This document shows positions 58,673 through 64,000 of a stretch of DNA of 64,000 bases, in pieces. Origin of the DNA: Ligustrum vulgare (lineage: Eukaryota > Streptophyta > Magnoliopsida > Lamiales > Oleaceae). A program made the translations under genes and the position numbers. The stretch's first letter is position 1. Each line of letters starts with the position of its first letter. The stretch is from NCBI GenBank assembly GCA_963555705.1, contig OY743168.1, forward strand, positions 22,512,139-22,576,138, in the 5' to 3' direction. The notes below the pieces were generated by a model. The model ran no database searches. It was not told the origin of the DNA and saw only the letters and a list, made by a program, of their open reading frames with translations.

Positions 58673-59122
58673 TACTAATATTATTTTATGATAAATATCA
58701 GACAATGATTAATATTTTTTTAATAATTTTTAATTTTAATAATTGTGCAAAGATTATATGATATAATAATTCTTAATCTTAAATGTTGTTCAATTTTCGT
58801 ATATTTTATAAGTTAAGATTAAACACATATTTATAGTTTATTGTGATTTTTGAACGAAAATTGAGAAAAAGTTAAATATGTAAGGCAAATGCAGAAATTA
58901 TAATAAATATATTTATATCTTGAATAAGTATCAATATTTCCACTCATAATATTACATCTAACATGATGCACAATTAAAAAAATATAGAATTTGCATTTAT
59001 CGTTCAATAAAGTTTTCGAAAATTTTGATTACTTATGTTGTTTTTAAATTTTAATAATTGTTGTGATAAAAATTTATTTTTGTATTTTTTGTATTTGTGT
59101 TGATTATGTACAATCATTAAAT
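58517..59122 (+). mobile_element. Helitron-like family T, copy d
   Basis: Starts TCTATACTATATATAAAGGG exactly where copy c stops. It contains a long (TA)n (58593-58668) and ends ATGTACAATCATTAAATCTA, next to the reversed CTAGT of the following Helitron. Confidence 0.65.
58593..58668. repeat. (TA)n microsatellite in family T copy d
   Basis: About 38 TA units at the same internal position as in copies a and e. Confidence 0.95.
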
Positions 59123-60585
59123 CTACTAGTAATCGCACCCGTGCGATGCACGGAATAAATAATATTTATTGAATAAGTTGTAAAAATACAATGCCCGATA
59201 AAAATAATACAATAAAATAATAATAATAATAATAATAACTTGTATACACAAATTGCGAATAATTTGTAATTTCATTTCTTCCTATAAGATTTCTTACTTT
59301 AATGCATAAATTGTATATTCAATATACAATCAAAATATCAAAAAAAAAAAAAAAAAAAGTTATGAATTGCATTTTTTTAACAGTTAATTGTTCATTATCT
59401 AGTTTCCTTACTTTATTTATTCATATAGAATTGATTATTCAAAAATAAATTTTTTTTTAATGTTCATTAACAACCACATATTATTTTAAAACTAATTTTT
59501 CATAATTGCACATATTACTTTTTAACCACACATTCTAAAAAAAGAAAATTAATTTTTAACCACTCAATTGATTGATTTGACAATTATTTTATTTTTTATA
59601 CTACCTTCTTTCACTTTCAATCACACATTTAAAATCATATATATAGTTTATATCATACTTACTCCTATTCAATGGTTTCAAATACAATGTGATATTTTAC
59701 TTTTCACCAAGTATTGAAAATGGCCATGTTACCCACACACACACAAAACTATTTTTTGTGCATGTTAAATAAATATATGGACTATATTTTATTTTTAAAT
59801 AGAATAAGTTTGATAAAACCTTATATTTTTATTTTCTATAGAATTCAATGAATTAATTATTAAAGTCTGTAGTATATATTTTACAAATTGATTTTATTTT
59901 AAATTTATAAAAATTAAAAAATAGATAAATGAACAAAATGAGTAAATTTATAAAATTAATTTCAAAATTACCAAAGAGTTTATCGAAACCTGAAATTGTA
60001 GAAATTAAAATGATTTAATTGAATTTACTTAGAAAGATCGGATATCATTATTTCTTTTAATTTGATAAGAAAAAAGATTTGAAATTAATCATTTATGTCA
60101 AATTGAAGTTAGGTAAAAAATGATAAATATCATTTTATGACTTAAATGAGATAAATTAAAAAGATTGAATTTGAATATTAAAAAAAGTAAAAAGTATAAG
60201 TAAAACTTTTACCTTTTATTATTTGAGGAAATTTTAAAAACGATATATTTAGAGTTTGCTCTCATTTGTTAACTTGTATTGAACTTCTCGTTAAGATCAT
60301 GAATTTGACACCTATATTGCATATTTTTTTGACTTCAAAATATTACAATAATTGTCAAAAGAATTAAAAATAATATACAATTTGATCTTTTTATAGATTT
60401 TTTATTTTTTACAATCAATAGGTCATTTATTACATGTCACCTATAATTAATTTTGCATTAATTGAAGTTTCCTAATTCAATTATTAAAATAATTAATAAA
60501 ATTACAAAGTTTCCTAAAATAGTAGGGAAAAATGACGGGAAACTATGTGTGGGTTTTTTTTACGGCTATACTATTATTATATATA
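59123..60585 (-). mobile_element. Non-autonomous Helitron N1
   Basis: The minus-strand 3' end is CCGTGCATCGCACGG (hairpin) then GTGCGATTACTAG. The body from 59405 to 60580 is repeated at 62157-63331. The 5' end near 60580 shows ATATAATAATAGTATAGCCG, like the start region of H1. A (AAT)n run lies at 59213-59237 and a poly(A) run at 59340-59358. Confidence 0.68.
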
Positions 60586-61937
60586 CTAGTATTCGCACCC
60601 GTGCGTTGCACGGGAAAAAATTATAACAATTAATTAATGAATAAGTAATTAAATATATTTAATAATTAATGAAAATGTGGGAAATATATAACGAAAATAA
60701 TTAAATTTAAATATTATGGGAAAGAATATGAAGAAACAAAAAGGTATTCAATAGCAAAATTCAATATAAATTACAAAACACTTCTTTAAAAAATATATAT
60801 GCATTTTTAATAAATTAATTTATTTCTTCTTATTTCACAATGATTTTTATTGATTGTGTTAGTGTTGCTCAACGTTACAAATAATCCTTTTTTTTAGTAA
60901 TGTTAAAATATAATAATGATAATAAGAAATAAAAGTAAGAAACAATTTCTATATATTTTACACACAGATATTTTTTTTTTCCTATTCATGAATGTTACAT
61001 AATATGTTCTTCAAATCAATATAAAAAATTTGGTTATCCAACTATATGATGCTTATTTTTATCTTTTCATTTTCATATCAGGAATTAGAGATCTTTTATA
61101 AATTTGAATGAGCAGAAATATTATCCTGGATAATATTATTTTATTTGGACTGAAGAAGTCGTCTCTTCATTCGATTATTTGTATGGCATTGCATATTTTC
61201 GAAATTATGTGGTTAAAAGCATAGTTTAAATAATAAAATTAAACTTATAGAAATAGTTATATGGGTAGGTGGAAAGTCCAATTATTCATCTTATTTGGAT
61301 AAATGATCCATAAAAAATCACACATAAACATTAACCTCGAGAAAAAAAAATGTATAAATAAATAATAAATAATAAAAAATGGATATTAAATAATAAACAA
61401 TACAAAGCTTTAATAGCATAAAGGATGCCCATAGCCAAAATAAATAAATAAATAAAAAATAAAAATAAAAACCCCATTTTATTGAAAACAACAATGTTTT
61501 TTTTATTACTTGCATTAGATTATATAAACGAAAATATATATATATATTTAATTTTTTAGCCATATAGAAATTTTTAGTTAGAAATATTTTCAACGCTCCT
61601 TGGACGTTAACTGCTTCATAATATAACATACAATAAATATTAATGTGCATGGACCATTTGCATTATACAAATTATTACACATTTTACTATCAAAAAAATT
61701 TTATACGATAAAAAAAAATTTACGATAAAAAAAATGATTAAACATTTTGTTAGTATCAATGCATTGATCCACGTGCAATTGATATTAATGATAGTTTATT
61801 AATTAATGATATTGCACCAGACAACGAAAAACCATATTTTGACTCTTTAAAAAAAAAAAAAAAATATGACAGCAGTTTTGGCAGGAAAATAGGAGCCAAC
61901 TATCCTGTTATTATATATATTAAGATTAAGATTAAGA
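60586..61937 (-). mobile_element. Non-autonomous Helitron N2
   Basis: The minus-strand 3' end reads CCCGTGCAACGCACGGGTGC with ACTAG (60586-60590). The 5' end on the minus strand is TCTTAATCTTAATCTTAATA (61937 leftward). The interior is AT-rich with no gene. Confidence 0.7.
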
Positions 61938-62156
61938 TTCTCATTTTTCTTTAAATAAATCCTGTTTTTATTTTTTTTACATTTCAAAATAATTAAATAA
62001 ATTATGAAATACTTTTATTATGTCATATTGGACAATAAAGGACGACAAAATTATTGTATCGTTACATGTGTTACCTTTGTTCTGCTAGGTTTCCAATACT
62101 GAAGGGAATTGTGATGGGAGGATGGAACCCTGTCAGAGTAGGACCCGGTTAATTAT
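61938..62156. other. Short unassigned segment between Helitrons
   Basis: Less AT-rich towards its end; GGGAGGATGGAACCCTGTCA (near 62118) is unlike the surroundings and may be a sliver of the pre-insertion locus. No gene recognised. Confidence 0.4.
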
Positions 62157-63331
62157 TTATATAGAATTGATTATTTAAAAATAATTTTTTTAATGTTCAT
62201 TCACAACCACATATTATTTAAAAACTAATTTTTCACAATTGCACATAATACTTTTTAACCACACATTCTAAAAAAAGAAAATCAATTTTGAACCACTCAA
62301 TTGATTGATTTGACAATTATTTTATTTTTTATACTACTTTCTTTCACTTTCAATCACACATTTAAAACTATTTCTATAGTCTATATCAATGTCAAACTTA
62401 CTCCTATTCAATGATTCAAATAAAATGTGACATTTTATTTTTCACCAAGTATTAAAAATGGTCACGTTACACACACACACACACAAAACTATTTTTTGTG
62501 CATGTTAAATAAATGTATTAACCATATTTTTACTTTTAAATAGAATAAGTTTGATAAAACCTTATATTTTTATTTTCTATAGAACTCAATGAATTAATTG
62601 TTAAAGTCTGTAGTATATATTTTACAGATTGATGTTCTTTTAAATTTATAAAATTAAAAAATAGATAAATGAACAAAATGAGTAAATATATAAAATTAAT
62701 TTCAAAATTACCAAAAAATTTGTCGAAATCTAAAGTTGTAGAAATTAAAATATTTTAATTGAATTTACTTAGAAAGATTGGATATCTATTATTTTTTTTT
62801 AATTTGATAAGAAAAAATATATGAAATTAATCATTTATGTCAAATTGAAGTTATGTAAGAAAAGATAGATATCATTTTATGATTTAAATGAGATAAATTA
62901 AAAAGATTGGATATTGGAAAAAGTAAAAAGTATAAATTAAGCTTTTTCCTTTATTATTTGAGACAATTTTATGAATGATATATTTAGAGTTTGTTTTCAT
63001 TTGTTAGCTTGTATTAAACTTCTCGTTAAGATCTTGAATTTGACACCCATATTGCATATTTTTTTACTTCAAAATATTACAATAATTATCAAAAGAATAA
63101 AAATAATATACAATTTGATCTATTTATATATTTTTTATTTTTTACAAATCAATAAGTCATTTATTATATGTCACCTATAATTAATTTCGCATTAATTGAA
63201 GTTTCCTAATTCAATTATTAAAATAATTAATAAAATTATAAAGTTTCCTAAAATAGCAGGCAAAAATGGCGAGAAACTATGTGCGGATTTATGTGACGGC
63301 TATGTTGTTATTATATATATTAAGATTAAGA
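62157..63331 (-). mobile_element. Helitron N3, partial copy of N1
   Basis: Aligns with 59405-60580 block by block (AGAATTGATTATT, CACAACCACATATTATTT, TTGAATTTACTTAGAAAGAT). It ends ATATATATTAAGATTAAGA, the reversed TCTTAATCTTAAT 5' start. The 3' hairpin end is missing. Confidence 0.65.
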
Positions 63332-63333
63332 TA

Positions 63334-63966
<633 letters not shown>

Positions 63967-64000
63967 TATATCTATATCTATACTATATATATATAAAGGG
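63967..64000 (+). mobile_element. Start of another family T copy, cut by the window edge
   Basis: TCTATATC...TATATATAAAGGG repeats the start of copies b to e. Confidence 0.5.

Noticed and set aside
58564..58761. ORF with long Ile-Tyr repeat
   Set aside because: Translation of the (TA)n microsatellite.
61318..61650. 110-codon minus-strand ORF with hydrophobic segments
   Set aside because: Very AT-rich Helitron N2 interior; F/Y/I/L-rich peptide without any motif.

Overview
This looks like intergenic DNA from a flowering plant, probably a eudicot. The base composition is AT-rich, and I recognise no intact single-copy host gene, tRNA or rRNA. Almost everything is transposable-element sequence: Ty1/Copia and Athila-type Gypsy retrotransposons, two hAT elements, a CACTA element carrying host exons, a Tourist-like MITE, solo LTRs, and a tail of Helitrons. 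Most insertions are confirmed below by target-site duplications (TSDs) that I read directly.

Layout. 1-5821: 5' part of a minus-strand Copia element. Its LTR is split by a hAT element (1739-5363, TSD CCAATAAC), and the hAT in turn carries a poly(A)-tailed processed retrocopy (4149-4781, 18-bp TSD) with an open 104-codon reading frame. 5974-6634: 3' end of another Copia. 6636-8470: decayed Helitron Rep/helicase gene. 8631-13473: non-autonomous CACTA element (TSD ATT) holding exons of a cyclase-family gene, a subtilase and a cellulose synthase. 14462-46959: the main nest. An old Copia (called C1) contains a solo Athila-like LTR (15484-17181), a MITE (17500-17671), a second Copia (A, 18704-46125) and another solo LTR (46217-46900). 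Copia A's 5' LTR is interrupted by Copia B (18840-39730). Copia B contains an Athila-like Gypsy (19756-30431) and a second hAT with a TTF/DUF4371-type transposase (32039-35412). The nest is therefore four levels deep: C1, then A, then B, then Athila or hAT.

46960-64000: very AT-rich Helitron territory. It has head-to-tail non-autonomous elements with typical TC starts and hairpin-CTAG ends, interrupted by a second member of the C family (C2, 48925-54613, TSD TATAT). Variable (TA)n microsatellites recur at one fixed internal position of one Helitron family.

How it works together: no element here has a complete, uninterrupted coding set. Every pol gene has stops, frameshifts or lost catalytic residues. 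The Athila and the second hAT are the least damaged and their proteins remain easily readable. The features most worth a second look are: the dense series of short hairpins with a shared five-base loop (TTCAG/TTCTG) in the C family; the retrocopy inside a hAT; the multi-gene capture inside the CACTA; and the CGCG palindromes in the Athila LTRs.
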